In this document: piece by piece, positions 34,954-46,707 of the stretch | How positions within the stretch are numbered: the first letter of the stretch is position 1 | Layout: the number at the start of each line of letters is the position of its first letter | The notes under the pieces: model-generated | The model's database searches: none | Seen by the model: only the letters and a program-made list of their open reading frames with translations | Told to the model about the DNA's origin: nothing | Program-made: the position numbers and the translations under genes | Source of the DNA: Nonomuraea polychroma | GTDB taxonomy: Bacteria; Actinomycetota; Actinomycetes; Streptosporangiales; Streptosporangiaceae | Direction of reading: 5' to 3' | Assembly (NCBI RefSeq): GCF_004011505.1 | Contig: NZ_SAUN01000001.1 | Coordinates: 3,162,001 to 3,226,000 of the forward strand | DNA length: 64,000 bases

Positions 34954-36099
34954 GTGTCCCATGAGCTCGAGCTCGTCCCCGGCGGCCTCGCGCGGGCCAT
35001 CGAGGAGCTGCCGCTGGTCGACCACCACGCGCACGGCGCCTCGGCCCGCGACCTGTCACGCAAGGCGTTCGAGGAGCTGATCACCGAGTCCGACCGGCCG
35101 ATCCCCGAATGGATGACCCCGTTCGACTCCCAGGTGGGATTCGCGATCCTGCGCCACTGCGCCCCCGTGCTCGGCCTCGACCCGCACTGCACGCCGGAGG
35201 AATACCTGGCCAGGCGCGCCAGGCTCGGTGTGGACGAGGTCAACCGGCTGCTGCTCGGCGCCAGCGGCATCGGGCACTTCCTCGTCGAGACCGGCTACCG
35301 GGGTGAGGAGGTGCTCGGCCCGTCCGGCATGGCCGAGGCGGCCGGCGTGCCCGCCGACGAGGTGGTGCGGCTGGAGGCGGTGGCCGAGCAGGTGGCCGCG
35401 GACGGGTGCGCGGCGGAGGCGTTCGCCGCGCGGTTCGAGGAGGCCCTGTGGGAGCGCACCCGCACGGCACGCGGGCTGAAGACCATCGCCGCCTACCGCC
35501 ACGGACTCGACTTCGACCCGGCCAGGCCCGCCGCGGAGGAGGTGGCGGAGGCGGCCGGCCGATGGTTCGCGGAGGGCGGCCGGCTCGCCGACCCCGTGCT
35601 GCTGCGGCATCTCATCTGGACGGGCATCGACCGGGGGCTGCCGCTGCAGTTCCACATCGGGTTCGGGGATCCGGACGTGGACCTGCGCCGGTCCGACCCG
35701 CTGCTGCTGCGCGGCCTGATCGAGCTGGCGGAGCCGGCCGGGGTGCCGCTTCTGCTGCTGCACTGCTACCCGTACCAGAGACACGCCGGGTTCCTGGCGC
35801 ACGCGTACCCGAACGTCTTCTTCGACGTCGGGCTGGGCGTCACCTTCACGGGGGCGCGCAGCGTGGCGCTGGTGGCGGAGAGCCTGGAGGCGGCGCCGTT
35901 CGCGAAGATCCTTTTCTCGTCGGACGCCTGGGGGCCGGCCGAGCTGCACCATCTCGGGGCGCTGCTGTGGCGGCGGGCCATGGCCCGGGTGCTGGGGGAG
36001 TTCGTGACCGAGGGGGAGTGGTCGGTCGGGCAGGCGATGAGGGTGGCCGCGATGGTGGGCGGCGAGAACGCCCGCCGCGTGTACGGCCTCGGAGTGTGA
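34954..36099 (+). CDS. Amidohydrolase (metal-dependent hydrolase, amidohydrolase-2 type)
   Basis: 381 aa. GTG 34954 is chosen; TATCCT 7-12 nt upstream suggests a leaderless transcript and there is no ribosome site. LPLVDHHAHGAS (about residue 24) supplies the HxH metal motif; QFHIGFGDPD (about 230) and LLLLHCYPYQR (about 270) the later histidines; FSSDAWGPAELH (about 325) the final Asp of the TIM-barrel site. The arrangement matches amidohydrolase-2 proteins such as the N-terminal half of FluG-type proteins. Substrate unknown. It lies 66 nt upstream of the beta-galactosidase gene, which has its own promoter-like sequence. Confidence 0.85.
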   Translation: MSHELELVPGGLARAIEELPLVDHHAHGASARDLSRKAFEELITESDRPIPEWMTPFDSQVGFAILRHCAPVLGLDPHCTPEEYLARRARLGVDEVNRLLLGASGIGHFLVETGYRGEEVLGPSGMAEAAGVPADEVVRLEAVAEQVAADGCAAEAFAARFEEALWERTRTARGLKTIAAYRHGLDFDPARPAAEEVAEAAGRWFAEGGRLADPVLLRHLIWTGIDRGLPLQFHIGFGDPDVDLRRSDPLLLRGLIELAEPAGVPLLLLHCYPYQRHAGFLAHAYPNVFFDVGLGVTFTGARSVALVAESLEAAPFAKILFSSDAWGPAELHHLGALLWRRAMARVLGEFVTEGEWSVGQAMRVAAMVGGENARRVYGLGV

Positions 36100-38943
<2,844 letters not shown>

Positions 38944-38951
38944 CCGACGAC

Positions 38952-38988
38952 GGAGGCCGGGTCCCGTCTGACACGAGACCCGGCCTCC
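38952..38988. terminator. Bidirectional hairpin between beta-galactosidase and EF-Tu genes
   Basis: Perfect 12-bp stem GGAGGCCGGGTC / GACCCGGCCTCC with a 13-nt loop between convergent genes. Confidence 0.7.
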
Positions 38989-39012
38989 TCGCTCACCCGC
39001 GCGACCGCGGAT

Positions 39013-40179
39013 TCAGTCGGGCACGGTGAGAATCGTGCCCGCGCCCACCGTCAGCCCGCCCTCGCGAATCGCGAAGCCGAGCCCCGGCTCGATGGCGACC
39101 GGCTTGCCGAGCTCGACCTCCACCTCGACCGTGTCACCCGGCCGGGCGGCCTCGTCGAGCCTGAGCTCCCCGGGCACGTCCGTCGTCCGCAGGTAGAACT
39201 GCGGCCGGTAGCCGGACGCGATCGCCCTGCGCCGCCCGCCCTCCTCCGGGGTCAGGAGGTAGACCCGGGCGGTGAACGACGTGCGGGCCCGCTGGCTGCC
39301 CGGCTGGGCCAGCACCATGCCGCGCCGCACCTGCTCGCGGCGCACGCCGCGCAGCAGCACGGCGGCGTTGTCGCCGGCCTCGCCCTGCTCCATCGTCTTG
39401 CCGAACGTCTCCACGCCCGTCACGACGGCGCTGAACCCCTCGCCGAACCCGACCGCCTCCACCGTGTCGCCGACGCGGACCGTGCCGCGCTCGATCGCGC
39501 CGGTGACGACCGTGCCGCGGCCGGTGACCGTCAGCACGTTCTCGACCGGCATGAGGAACGGCGCGTCCACGTACCGCACCGGCACCGGGATGTGCTCGTC
39601 CACCGCCTGGAGCAGCGCCTCCACCGACGCCGTCCAGACCGGGTCGCCCTCCAGCGCCCGCAGCCCGGACACCCGCACCATCGGGACGCCGATGTAGCCG
39701 TGCTCGGCCAGCAGCTCCTGCAGCTCGAGCTCGACCAGGTCGGTCAGCTCCGGGTCGGCGCCGTCCGCCTTGTTGACGGCCACGACCAGGTGCTCCACCC
39801 CGACCCGCTTGGCCAGCAGCACGTGCTCCCTGGTCTGCGGCATGATCCCGTCGTGCGCGGACACGACGAGGATCGCCCCGTCGAGCTGCGCCGCCCCCGT
39901 GATCATGTTCTTCACGTAGTCGGCGTGGCCCGGCATGTCGACGTGGGCGTAGTGCCGGGTGGCGGTCTCGTACTCGACGTGCGAGATGTTGATCGTGATG
40001 CCCCGCTGCGCCTCCTCCGGCGTGCGGTCGATCCGCTCGAACGGCGTGTACGTCGCCTGCCCGCGCTCGGCCAGCACCTTGGTGATCGCCGCGGTCAGTG
40101 TGGTCTTGCCGTGGTCGACGTGCCCCATCGTGCCGATGTTGAGATGCGGCTTGTTGCGTACGTAGGCCTGCTTGGCCAT
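39013..40179 (-). CDS. tuf: Second, divergent elongation factor Tu
   Basis: 388 aa with a GGAGAGGGAA ribosome site. All GTPase motifs are present: [10 protein letters not shown] (P-loop), [12 protein letters not shown] (switch I), DMPGHADY (DxxG), NKAD (NKxD) and SGLRAL (SAL-like). Domains 2 and 3 are complete ([39 protein letters not shown]). It differs from housekeeping EF-Tu at conserved sites: Cys81 to Met, Gln124 to Arg ([13 protein letters not shown]. coli numbering), an atypical insert-free helix after NKAD, and Arg373 to Gly. No fus, rpsL or rpsG neighbours, so this is the accessory copy, comparable to Streptomyces tuf3. Possibly a stress or elfamycin-resistance form. Confidence 0.92.
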   Translation of the reverse strand: MAKQAYVRNKPHLNIGTMGHVDHGKTTLTAAITKVLAERGQATYTPFERIDRTPEEAQRGITINISHVEYETATRHYAHVDMPGHADYVKNMITGAAQLDGAILVVSAHDGIMPQTREHVLLAKRVGVEHLVVAVNKADGADPELTDLVELELQELLAEHGYIGVPMVRVSGLRALEGDPVWTASVEALLQAVDEHIPVPVRYVDAPFLMPVENVLTVTGRGTVVTGAIERGTVRVGDTVEAVGFGEGFSAVVTGVETFGKTMEQGEAGDNAAVLLRGVRREQVRRGMVLAQPGSQRARTSFTARVYLLTPEEGGRRRAIASGYRPQFYLRTTDVPGELRLDEAARPGDTVEVEVELGKPVAIEPGLGFAIREGGLTVGAGTILTVPD

Positions 40180-40481
40180 GATTCCCTCTCCTGAGACGTC
40201 TGGATTCTTGTGACCCGTCAGGGCCGGTCAACCTCCCCCCGCCGGGTCACCTCAGGACTTACGGGAAGAGGTCAGCGCTCCAGGCCGTCGCAGGCACGCT
40301 CGAACGCGCCCACCGGCAGGGTGGGCGTCGTGAGGCGAGCGCGCAGGAACATGACGAACATAGTGCGGGCATCAGCACCGAACGGCAACCGATTATTCCG
40401 CCGGCCCACCGGCAGTCGGTGGCCTCGGGGGACCCGGAGGTCGTCACGACAGCATTTAGGCCGTCACTACATAATCGATCC
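40180..40481. other. 302-bp divergent intergenic region
   Basis: Lies between the tuf and ArsR genes and should contain both promoters. Apart from the -10 noted for the ArsR gene I see no operator or small gene in it. Confidence 0.4.
40470..40475 (+). promoter_or_regulatory. -10 element of the ArsR-family gene
   Basis: CATAAT ends 6 nt before ATG 40482, with no ribosome site between; the transcript is probably leaderless. Confidence 0.5.
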
Positions 40482-41471
40482 ATGGCGTTGACGATCCATC
40501 TCGGCGTGGCCGAGTTGGCGGCGACCCGATTCGCGATCTCGCCGCTGTCCGAGACCGTGTCCGCCCTGCGGCAGCTGGGTGATCGCGACCGGCACCCGAT
40601 CAACCTGCGGTGGATGCGGTGGGCGGCGGACGAGCTCGCCAAGGATCCCCTCGACCTCTCGCACACGTGGCCGCTGCTCGTGAGCGACCGGCCGAACTGG
40701 CCCGAGTTCCTCGTCCCCGCCCCGCCCGGCACCGGCGGATCCCTCGAGGAGGACCTGGCGGCGTTGCAAAGGACTCCTGCTTCTCAAGTCCGGATCAGCC
40801 TCCGGCGGGTGTTCGGCGAAGCACCCCCTGGCCCGGTCGCCGCGCTCGCCGAGCAGCCGGCGGCAGGACTGCGGGCGATCGCCGCGGAGCTGCGTGCGGC
40901 ACACGACCGGCTCATCGCGCCGCACTGGGCACGGATCCGGGCCGTACTCGAGGCGGACGTCATCCATCGCGCGAAGCAACTGGCCGCGGGCGGGGCCGGG
41001 ACGTTGTTCGCCGGCCTGCACCCGGATCTGCACTGGTGCGATGGCCGGCTGATGCTGGGAGGAGAGCGCTGGCGGGCCGAGCGCGTGGTGGATCGCGGTC
41101 CGGGTGGACTGGTTCTCATGCCCGTCGTTCTCGGTTCGCCTCACGTACTGATCAAGAAGAGAACCTCCACGCAGACCACGGTGCGTTATCCGGCGAGGGG
41201 TGCCGGGGCCTTGTGGACCGCGGGGACGCAGGCGCCCGCGGGCAGCGCGGTCCGGCTGCTCGGCCGGGCGCGAGCTGAACTGCTCGAGGCGCTGCGGTCC
41301 CCCGCAACCACGACGGACCTGGCTCGTGCGCTCGGTGTCACGCCGAGCGCGGTGTCACAGCACCTCGGCGTGCTGCGCGAGAGCGGGCTGGTCGCGCGCG
41401 AGCGATCCGGGCGCAACGTCCTCTACATGACGACTGAGCTGGGAGCGTCCTTGATCGGGACCAGCGCCTAG
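40482..41471 (+). CDS. ArsR-family (winged-helix) transcriptional regulator with N-terminal domain
   Basis: 329 aa from ATG 40482. The C-terminal 85 residues are the winged helix: LLEALRSPATTTDLARALG, VTPSAVSQHLGVLRESGLV (recognition helix) and ARERSGRNVLYMTTELG (wing). The large N-terminal part (ALTIHLGVAELAATRFAISP onward) is shared by many actinomycete regulators labelled ArsR or DUF5937-type and may bind a ligand; the metal-binding cysteines of ArsR are not seen. It may control itself or the flanking genes. Confidence 0.85.
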   Translation: MALTIHLGVAELAATRFAISPLSETVSALRQLGDRDRHPINLRWMRWAADELAKDPLDLSHTWPLLVSDRPNWPEFLVPAPPGTGGSLEEDLAALQRTPASQVRISLRRVFGEAPPGPVAALAEQPAAGLRAIAAELRAAHDRLIAPHWARIRAVLEADVIHRAKQLAAGGAGTLFAGLHPDLHWCDGRLMLGGERWRAERVVDRGPGGLVLMPVVLGSPHVLIKKRTSTQTTVRYPARGAGALWTAGTQAPAGSAVRLLGRARAELLEALRSPATTTDLARALGVTPSAVSQHLGVLRESGLVARERSGRNVLYMTTELGASLIGTSA

Positions 41472-41691
41472 GAAGCTCCGGGCGACGAGCTCTTCTTCGT
41501 TGGGAGGAGCTGGGCTTCGGGGTGGCCGTCGCGGTCGGCGACGGGGTCGCGCCGCTCACGGACGTGAGCGTCCAGGCCTGGTTCTCCGTGCCCGCGCACG
41601 CCTGCTCCCGCCGGCAAGCGCGGACACCTTCGTGGTTCTGGGGAGCTAACGGATTCCTTCCAGGGGGTTGGATCGTCGTGCGCGCCGACGA

Positions 41692-43314
41692 TCAGGAGGA
41701 GGCGGGTCTGAAGGTGCTGTCGGCGCGGAAGGCGGAGGTGTCCTGGGCCTTGTCCAGCCACAGCTGCTGGTGACGGTGGCGGATGAACCGGCCGGGATAG
41801 TTCAGCGACTCCAGGCGCACCCTTCCGGTCGCCCCGCCCGGCCGGGCGAGGAAGGTCGCGTCCCGCTCGAACAGCTCGGTGCCGTTGTCGGTGTCGAACC
41901 GCAGCCGGTAATCCTTGTGCCGCAGGTAGCGGCCGTCCTCGTCCATGAACGAGTAACCCTTGGCATCGGCCAGCCCCGGCACGATCCGCAGCGGCACCGC
42001 CTCGCCGAGCACGCCGAGGGCGCCCGAGGCGGCGATGCCTTCCTTCGGCAAGTTGATCGACTGGAGCACGCGGGTCACCCCGGTCGGCAGCAGGCCGCCG
42101 GAGCCACCCGAGCCGGCGGCCGCGCGGGTGAACAGCAGGGTGCCGAAGCCGAGCTGGTCGAACCCGCCGCTGTTCGGCCCGAAGTCGCCGCCGCCGCCCT
42201 CGGCCCGCACTCGCTCGGCGTACGCCTTCGTGTACGGCACCGCCAGCCCTCGCCGGTTGGCGTAGTGGTTGTACAGCAGCTCCCACACGGGACGGTCCTG
42301 GCCGCGCGCCGCGCTCGAGATGACCGTCTGCTCCCGGGCGGCGCAGTTCTGGCCGTGGCCCCACTTGTACGTGGTGAACGGCACGTCGTGCCCGAGGTTG
42401 TACTTGGCGACGTACTCGGCCGCCTTCATGATCCGGTTGTCGGCGTAGCCGTACAGGTCGGCGCCCTGGTTCCAGGCCATCTCGGCGATCGTGCCGATCA
42501 GGCCGATGCCCATCACGGTGTGCGCTTGGTCGCGCCCGCTCTCCTGCCACTGGGCGAGACCGCCCGGATGGAGGAACGGGATGGCGTTCATGATGGACCC
42601 GTTGCCCTTGCCGTTCTTGAAGTAGTCGACGGCCCGGTCGAACTTGGCCTGGTCGTCGCAGAAGAGCCCGATCGCCATGACCGAGGCCATGGTGCACAGG
42701 TCCCAGTTGGCCCAGTAGTTGGTGATGCAGGCGCCGTTGTGGTTGCGCAGGAAGGAGTCGTTGACCGGGTAGAAGACGTTCAGCAGCATCTTCTGGAAGC
42801 GCTCGACGTCGAAGCCCGCATAGCCGCGCATGAGCTCGGCGGCGTTGGCGGCCTGGTAACCGTAGATGCCCGCCGCCAGGAACCGGTCGGCGTTGCCGGT
42901 GATCGCTTTCAACGTGCCCGACCAGGCGTTCAGGATGTCGCGGGCGGCGTCGCCGTGCGCCTTCTCCCCGGAGATCTTCCAGCGCAGCGCATTCTGGTAG
43001 GCGGCGTGGATGTCGTTGTAGAGCTGCGGGTAGTTCTGCCCGGTCCCGCCGCGTACCACCGTCTCCAGCGGGCGCGCCTTCCACGTGCTCCTGGAGCGCC
43101 CGTTGGCGACCAGCTTCTCCCACCCGGCCTTGTACGGTTGCGCTCCCGCCTGCACCCCGGCCGCGATCCGGTCGAAGTCGGCCTGGGTGTGCAGCAGCCC
43201 CGGGTGCTTGAACGCCGCCGCTGCCGACGCCTGCGCCACGGAGGGCAGCGCGGGCAGCACCGCGACGCCTGCCGCGGCCTTCAGCAGGCTCCGCCGGCTG
43301 GTCTGGAGAACCAT
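41692..43314 (-). CDS. Tat-exported alginate-lyase-family protein with AbfB (arabinose-binding) domain
   Basis: 540 aa, ATG 43314 with AAAGGA upstream. The N-terminus TSRRSLLKAAAGVAVLPALP is a twin-arginine signal. Residues about 45-390 are the helical toroid of the alginate lyase superfamily (HPGLLHTQADFDRIA, KISGEKAHGDAARDILNAWS, NHNGACITNYWANWDLCTM with Asn/His/Tyr candidates for catalysis, QESGRDQAHTVMGIGLI). Residues about 400-540 form an AbfB/CBM42 beta-trefoil (SFMDEDGRYLRHKDYRLRF, SLNYPGRFIRHRHQQLWL). Probably a secreted polysaccharide lyase; the arabinose-binding domain suggests plant or arabinan-containing polymer rather than alginate. Confidence 0.85.
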   Translation of the reverse strand: MVLQTSRRSLLKAAAGVAVLPALPSVAQASAAAAFKHPGLLHTQADFDRIAAGVQAGAQPYKAGWEKLVANGRSRSTWKARPLETVVRGGTGQNYPQLYNDIHAAYQNALRWKISGEKAHGDAARDILNAWSGTLKAITGNADRFLAAGIYGYQAANAAELMRGYAGFDVERFQKMLLNVFYPVNDSFLRNHNGACITNYWANWDLCTMASVMAIGLFCDDQAKFDRAVDYFKNGKGNGSIMNAIPFLHPGGLAQWQESGRDQAHTVMGIGLIGTIAEMAWNQGADLYGYADNRIMKAAEYVAKYNLGHDVPFTTYKWGHGQNCAAREQTVISSAARGQDRPVWELLYNHYANRRGLAVPYTKAYAERVRAEGGGGDFGPNSGGFDQLGFGTLLFTRAAAGSGGSGGLLPTGVTRVLQSINLPKEGIAASGALGVLGEAVPLRIVPGLADAKGYSFMDEDGRYLRHKDYRLRFDTDNGTELFERDATFLARPGGATGRVRLESLNYPGRFIRHRHQQLWLDKAQDTSAFRADSTFRPASS

Positions 43315-43504
43315 GTGAGTCCTTTCGCGAGACGATCTCTCGTCCCGAGGAGACTGGCTGCGGGCGACCCCATAACACTTTTCCGGATGTCCGTTCTATC
43401 CGCGCGGCGGCAGAATATCGCCGTTCGGGGCTTTTCTCCGGGTGCTCACTGGTTTACATAAGTTATGACGTTTCGCCTTGCTGAGCTGATCGCCGAGTAC
43501 GACC

Positions 43505-44605
43505 TCAGAGGGTGATCCACTCGGTGGAGGTGGTCACCTCGTCCAGCACGTCCCGGATCGGCTCGACCCCGATCCCCGGGCCGGTCGGCACCTCGAGATG
43601 CCCGTCCACCAGCTCGAACGGCTCGGTGATGTCCGTCGCGTAGTAGCGTCGCGACGCCGACGTGTCGCCCGGCAGCGTGAAGCCCGGCAGCGCCGCCAGC
43701 GCCACGTTCGCCGCCCGGCCGAGGCCGGTCTCCAGCATGCCGCCGCACCACACCGCGATCCCGTTCGCCCGGCACAGGTCGTGGATGCGCCGAGCCTCCA
43801 GGTAGCCGCCGATGCGGCCCGGCTTGATGTTGACGATCGAGCACGAGCCCAGCGCGATCGCGGCGGCGGCGTGCTCGGCCGACTCGATCGACTCGTCCAG
43901 GCAGATCGGCGTCTTGAGACGCTGCGCCAGCTTCGCGTGCTGGACGAAGTCGTCGTTGGCCAGCGGCTGCTCGATCAGCAGCAGGTCGAACGCGTCCAGC
44001 CGGGCCAGGCGCGGCGCGTCGACCAGCGTGTAAGCGGCATTGGCGTCCACCTGGAGCAGCACGTCGTCGCCGAACCGCTCGCGCACGGCCCGCACCGGCT
44101 CGACGTCCCAGCCGGGCTCGATCTTCAGCTTGATCCGGACGTACCCCTCGTCCAGGTAGCCCGCGACGGCGTCGAGCAACTGCGGGATCGAGTCCATGAT
44201 GCCGACCGACACCCCGCACGGCACCCGGGTGTGGGCCGCGCCGAGGAACCGGGCGAACGACTCGCCCGCCGCCCGCAGCTGCGCGTCCAGCACGGCCGTC
44301 TCCAGCGCGGCCTTGGCCATGCGGTGACCCTTGATCGGCTCGAGGGCGCGGCCGACGTCGTGCACGTCCAGGTTCTTGGGCAGGGCGGGGAGCAGGAAGC
44401 GGCGGATCACCTCGGCGGCGCCGTCGACGTACTCGGAGGAGTAGAGCGGCTCGGACATGGCCACGCACTCGGCCCACCCCTCGGCGTCCGGTGTCACGAC
44501 CCTGACCAGCAGGACGTCGCGGGCCGTCTCGGTGCCGAACGACGTGCGGAACGGCGCCACCAGCGGCATCGCGATCCGCCGCAGCTCAACTCCAGTGATC
44601 TTCAC
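43505..44605 (-). CDS. Enolase-superfamily N-acylamino-acid racemase / o-succinylbenzoate synthase-like enzyme
   Basis: 366 aa from GTG 44605, preceded by GGGGAGAG. The opening KITGVELRRIAMPLVAPFRTSF and FGTETARDVLLVRV are typical of the NSAR/OSBS group; shorter: MPLVAPFRTSFGTE. The catalytic lysine is in RIKLKIEPGWD (about 160), metal ligands are in VDANAAY (Asp), IEQPLAND (Glu) and CLDESI (Asp), and the second Lys is in NIKPGRIGG (about 263). No other menaquinone gene is nearby; instead it follows a peptide transporter and a peptidase-like gene, so racemisation of N-acylated amino acids or dipeptides is the more likely role. A shared operator-like motif precedes it. Confidence 0.88.
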   Translation of the reverse strand: MKITGVELRRIAMPLVAPFRTSFGTETARDVLLVRVVTPDAEGWAECVAMSEPLYSSEYVDGAAEVIRRFLLPALPKNLDVHDVGRALEPIKGHRMAKAALETAVLDAQLRAAGESFARFLGAAHTRVPCGVSVGIMDSIPQLLDAVAGYLDEGYVRIKLKIEPGWDVEPVRAVRERFGDDVLLQVDANAAYTLVDAPRLARLDAFDLLLIEQPLANDDFVQHAKLAQRLKTPICLDESIESAEHAAAAIALGSCSIVNIKPGRIGGYLEARRIHDLCRANGIAVWCGGMLETGLGRAANVALAALPGFTLPGDTSASRRYYATDITEPFELVDGHLEVPTGPGIGVEPIRDVLDEVTTSTEWITL

Positions 44606-44673
44606 AGTCTCTCCCCAACGTATGTAGGACGTGTCGCGGTGCGGTCCTCTGGCCATCAAACCACCGGGCAGGT

Positions 44674-44691
44674 CAGGCACAGTGTGCGGCC
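44674..44691. promoter_or_regulatory. Operator-like motif upstream of the racemase gene
   Basis: CAGGCACAGTGTGCGGCC, containing the palindrome GCACA-G-TGTGC, about 70 nt before the racemase start. The same string minus AG occurs at 51151-51166 before the Lrp/binding-protein pair. Confidence 0.5.
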
Positions 44692-44749
44692 CGCCTTGGC
44701 CGTTCCTCAGGTCCGGGCCACGCAATCCCGGGCACGAGGTGACCAGGGC

Positions 44750-45733
44750 CTAGCGTTCGAGCACGTGCAGGGCCGGCGGCCCGGAGGTCAGCACCACAGG
44801 ACCCGCCTCCGTGCAGGCCACCACGTCCGCCACCCGGGCGCCGAACAGGTCGGGCATGTAGATCGCCGGCTCCAGGCAGAACGTCATGCCGGCCGCGAGC
44901 GGCGTGTCCTCGCCCAGCCGCGGGCCCTCGTCCGGGCCCAGGCCCACGCCCCGGCCGGCGTGCGCGGCGGCGAACCGGCCGTACCCGCTGCCGTCGATCA
45001 CCTGGCCGACCGCTCGCTCGACGTCCGCGGCCGGGGCGGGCGGCCGGGCCGCCGCGAGGCCCGCGGCGTGGGCGGCGAGCACCACCGAGTACATGGCCTC
45101 GAAGTCCTCGGGCGGCTCCGCCACCGCGAAGACCCGCGCCACCTCCGCGCAGTAGCCGTCCCACCGGCCGCACAACGACACCAGCAGCGCGTCCCCCGGG
45201 TTGATCACGCGGTCGCCGGGCCGGTGCCCGGGCCGCGCCGTGTGCTCGCCCGCCGCCACCCGCAACGACAGCACCTCCTCGCAGCCCGACTCCAGCGCCA
45301 GCAGACGCAGCGCGGCCGCCATCGCCCGCTCGGCCGTGCCGAACCAGGCGAGCTCGCGCGCCTGCCCCAGCACCTCCTCGGCCCGCAGCGCCGCCCGCTC
45401 GATGGCGGCGATCTCGTACGGCTCCTTACACAGCCGCAACGGGGCCAGCACGGTCGACGCGGGCACCAGCTCGGCCTCGATCGCCAGCCCGAACAGCTCC
45501 CGCACCCGCATCTCCGCGTCCACCCCGACCCGCCGCGCCCCCTCCGGCACGAGACCCGCAGGCTCCGCGGTCTCCGCGACCGTGTCCCGCGTGACCACGA
45601 GGAAGGCCGCCCCATCTCCGCCGCCGAGGAACCGGAAGTCCGGCGACGGCCGCAACACCAGGGCGTCCAGCCCTTCCGCGGCCATCGCCGTCCGCACGGC
45701 CCCCAGCCGTGCCTCGACCTGCCCCGGCGTCAC
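44750..45733 (-). CDS. M24 'pita-bread' family protein with lost metal ligands
   Basis: 327 aa from GTG 45733, which overlaps the preceding ATPase stop in GTGA. It has the N-terminal creatinase-like domain and the C-terminal pita-bread fold of aminopeptidase P. Of the five metal ligands (Asp, Asp, His, Glu, Glu) the equivalents are Ser (ALLVSLCG), Glu (GYCAEVARVF), Arg (AGRGVGLGPDEGP), Glu (FCLEPAIY, kept) and Ala (GARVADVV). So it should not be a dimetal peptidase. Creatinase and ectoine hydrolase are metal-free relatives; it may be a hydrolase of that kind acting on a C-N bond, or a binding protein. Confidence 0.82.
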   Translation of the reverse strand: MTPGQVEARLGAVRTAMAAEGLDALVLRPSPDFRFLGGGDGAAFLVVTRDTVAETAEPAGLVPEGARRVGVDAEMRVRELFGLAIEAELVPASTVLAPLRLCKEPYEIAAIERAALRAEEVLGQARELAWFGTAERAMAAALRLLALESGCEEVLSLRVAAGEHTARPGHRPGDRVINPGDALLVSLCGRWDGYCAEVARVFAVAEPPEDFEAMYSVVLAAHAAGLAAARPPAPAADVERAVGQVIDGSGYGRFAAAHAGRGVGLGPDEGPRLGEDTPLAAGMTFCLEPAIYMPDLFGARVADVVACTEAGPVVLTSGPPALHVLER

Positions 45734-46638
45734 TTCGGCTCGTGCAGCCAGCAGGCCACCGGCCCGAAACCGGGCTCCTTCACCCGGCACACGTCCATCA
45801 CGAACGGGCACCGCGGGTGGAACCTGCACCCCTCCGGCGGATTCGCCGGATCCGGCACGTCCCCGGGCAACTCCGCCGGCAGCACGCCCATCCCGTCCGG
45901 CCGGGGAATGGCCTTCAGCAGCGCCTGCGTGTAGGGGTGCCGCGGCTCGGCCCACACCTCCTCCGTGCGGCCCACCTCGACGATCTTGCCCAGGTACATG
46001 ACGGCGATGCGGTCGGCGATCACCCGTACCACGGACAGGTCGTGGCTGATGAACAGCAGCCCCGCCCCAGACCGCACGGCGAGGTCCCGCATGAGCGTGG
46101 CCACCTGCGACTGCGCCGAGGCGTCCAGCGCCGAGATCGGCTCGTCCCCGATCAGCAGCCGCGGCCGGGCCGCGAGCGCCCTGGCGATGGCGACGCGCTG
46201 CCGCTGCCCGCCGGAGAACTCGTGCGGGTGCCGCTCCGCGAAGTCCCGCGGCAGCCCCACACGCTCCAGCAGGTCGGCGGGTGTGGTGACGGTGTCGCGC
46301 GCGGTACGCAGCCCGTCGGCGATCTGGTCGCCCACCCGCCGGCGCGGGTTCAGCGACGTGTAGGGATCCTGGAACACCATCTGGATGCCGGTCAGCTTCC
46401 TGCGCCTCAGGCCCAGGGGCGTGACCGGCTGCCCGTCGAAGAGGATCGAGCCCTCGGTGATCGGGTTCAGCCCGCAGACCGCGCGGGCCAGCGTCGACTT
46501 GCCGCACCCGGACTCGCCGACCAGCCCGACGACCTCGCCGGGCGCGACCTGCAAACTCGCCCCCGCCACGGCGCGCACGGCCGGACGGCCGGGGGAGCGG
46601 TGCTCGACGACCAGGTCGTCGATGGTCAACAGGCTCAC
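45730..46638 (-). CDS. Oligopeptide/dipeptide ABC transporter ATPase (DppF/OppF-type)
   Basis: 302 aa from GTG 46638 (GAAGGCGGG upstream). An in-frame GTG at 46707, overlapping the previous stop as GTGA, would add 23 residues ([11 protein letters not shown]...) that derive from an intergenic repeat, so I prefer the later start. Walker A GESGCGKST, Q-loop MVFQDPYTSLNPR, signature SGGQRQR, Walker B LLIGDEP and the C-terminal oligopeptide-transporter domain with GCRFHPRCPFVMDVC are all seen. Powers peptide import together with the neighbouring ATPase. Confidence 0.92.
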   Translation of the reverse strand: MSLLTIDDLVVEHRSPGRPAVRAVAGASLQVAPGEVVGLVGESGCGKSTLARAVCGLNPITEGSILFDGQPVTPLGLRRRKLTGIQMVFQDPYTSLNPRRRVGDQIADGLRTARDTVTTPADLLERVGLPRDFAERHPHEFSGGQRQRVAIARALAARPRLLIGDEPISALDASAQSQVATLMRDLAVRSGAGLLFISHDLSVVRVIADRIAVMYLGKIVEVGRTEEVWAEPRHPYTQALLKAIPRPDGMGVLPAELPGDVPDPANPPEGCRFHPRCPFVMDVCRVKEPGFGPVACWLHEPK

Positions 46639-46684
46639 AGGCCCGCCTTCGCCGGCGCTGTGAGCCGGGCTCCCGTGCTCACTG

Positions 46685-46707
46685 GTTCGCTCGCTGCGCT
46701 CGCTCAC
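46685..46707 (-). repeat. Stop-codon-associated 23-bp repeat, copy 1
   Basis: On the minus strand GTGA then GCGAGCGCAGCGAGCGAAC. It begins at the stop codon of the upstream ATPase gene. Copy 2 (47523-47545) differs at three positions. Confidence 0.7.

Noticed and set aside
41522..41773. Possible small gene or gene remnant after the ArsR gene
   Set aside because: No ribosome site; runs into the end of the lyase gene on the other strand; no family resemblance. The gap 41472-41691 holds nothing I can support.
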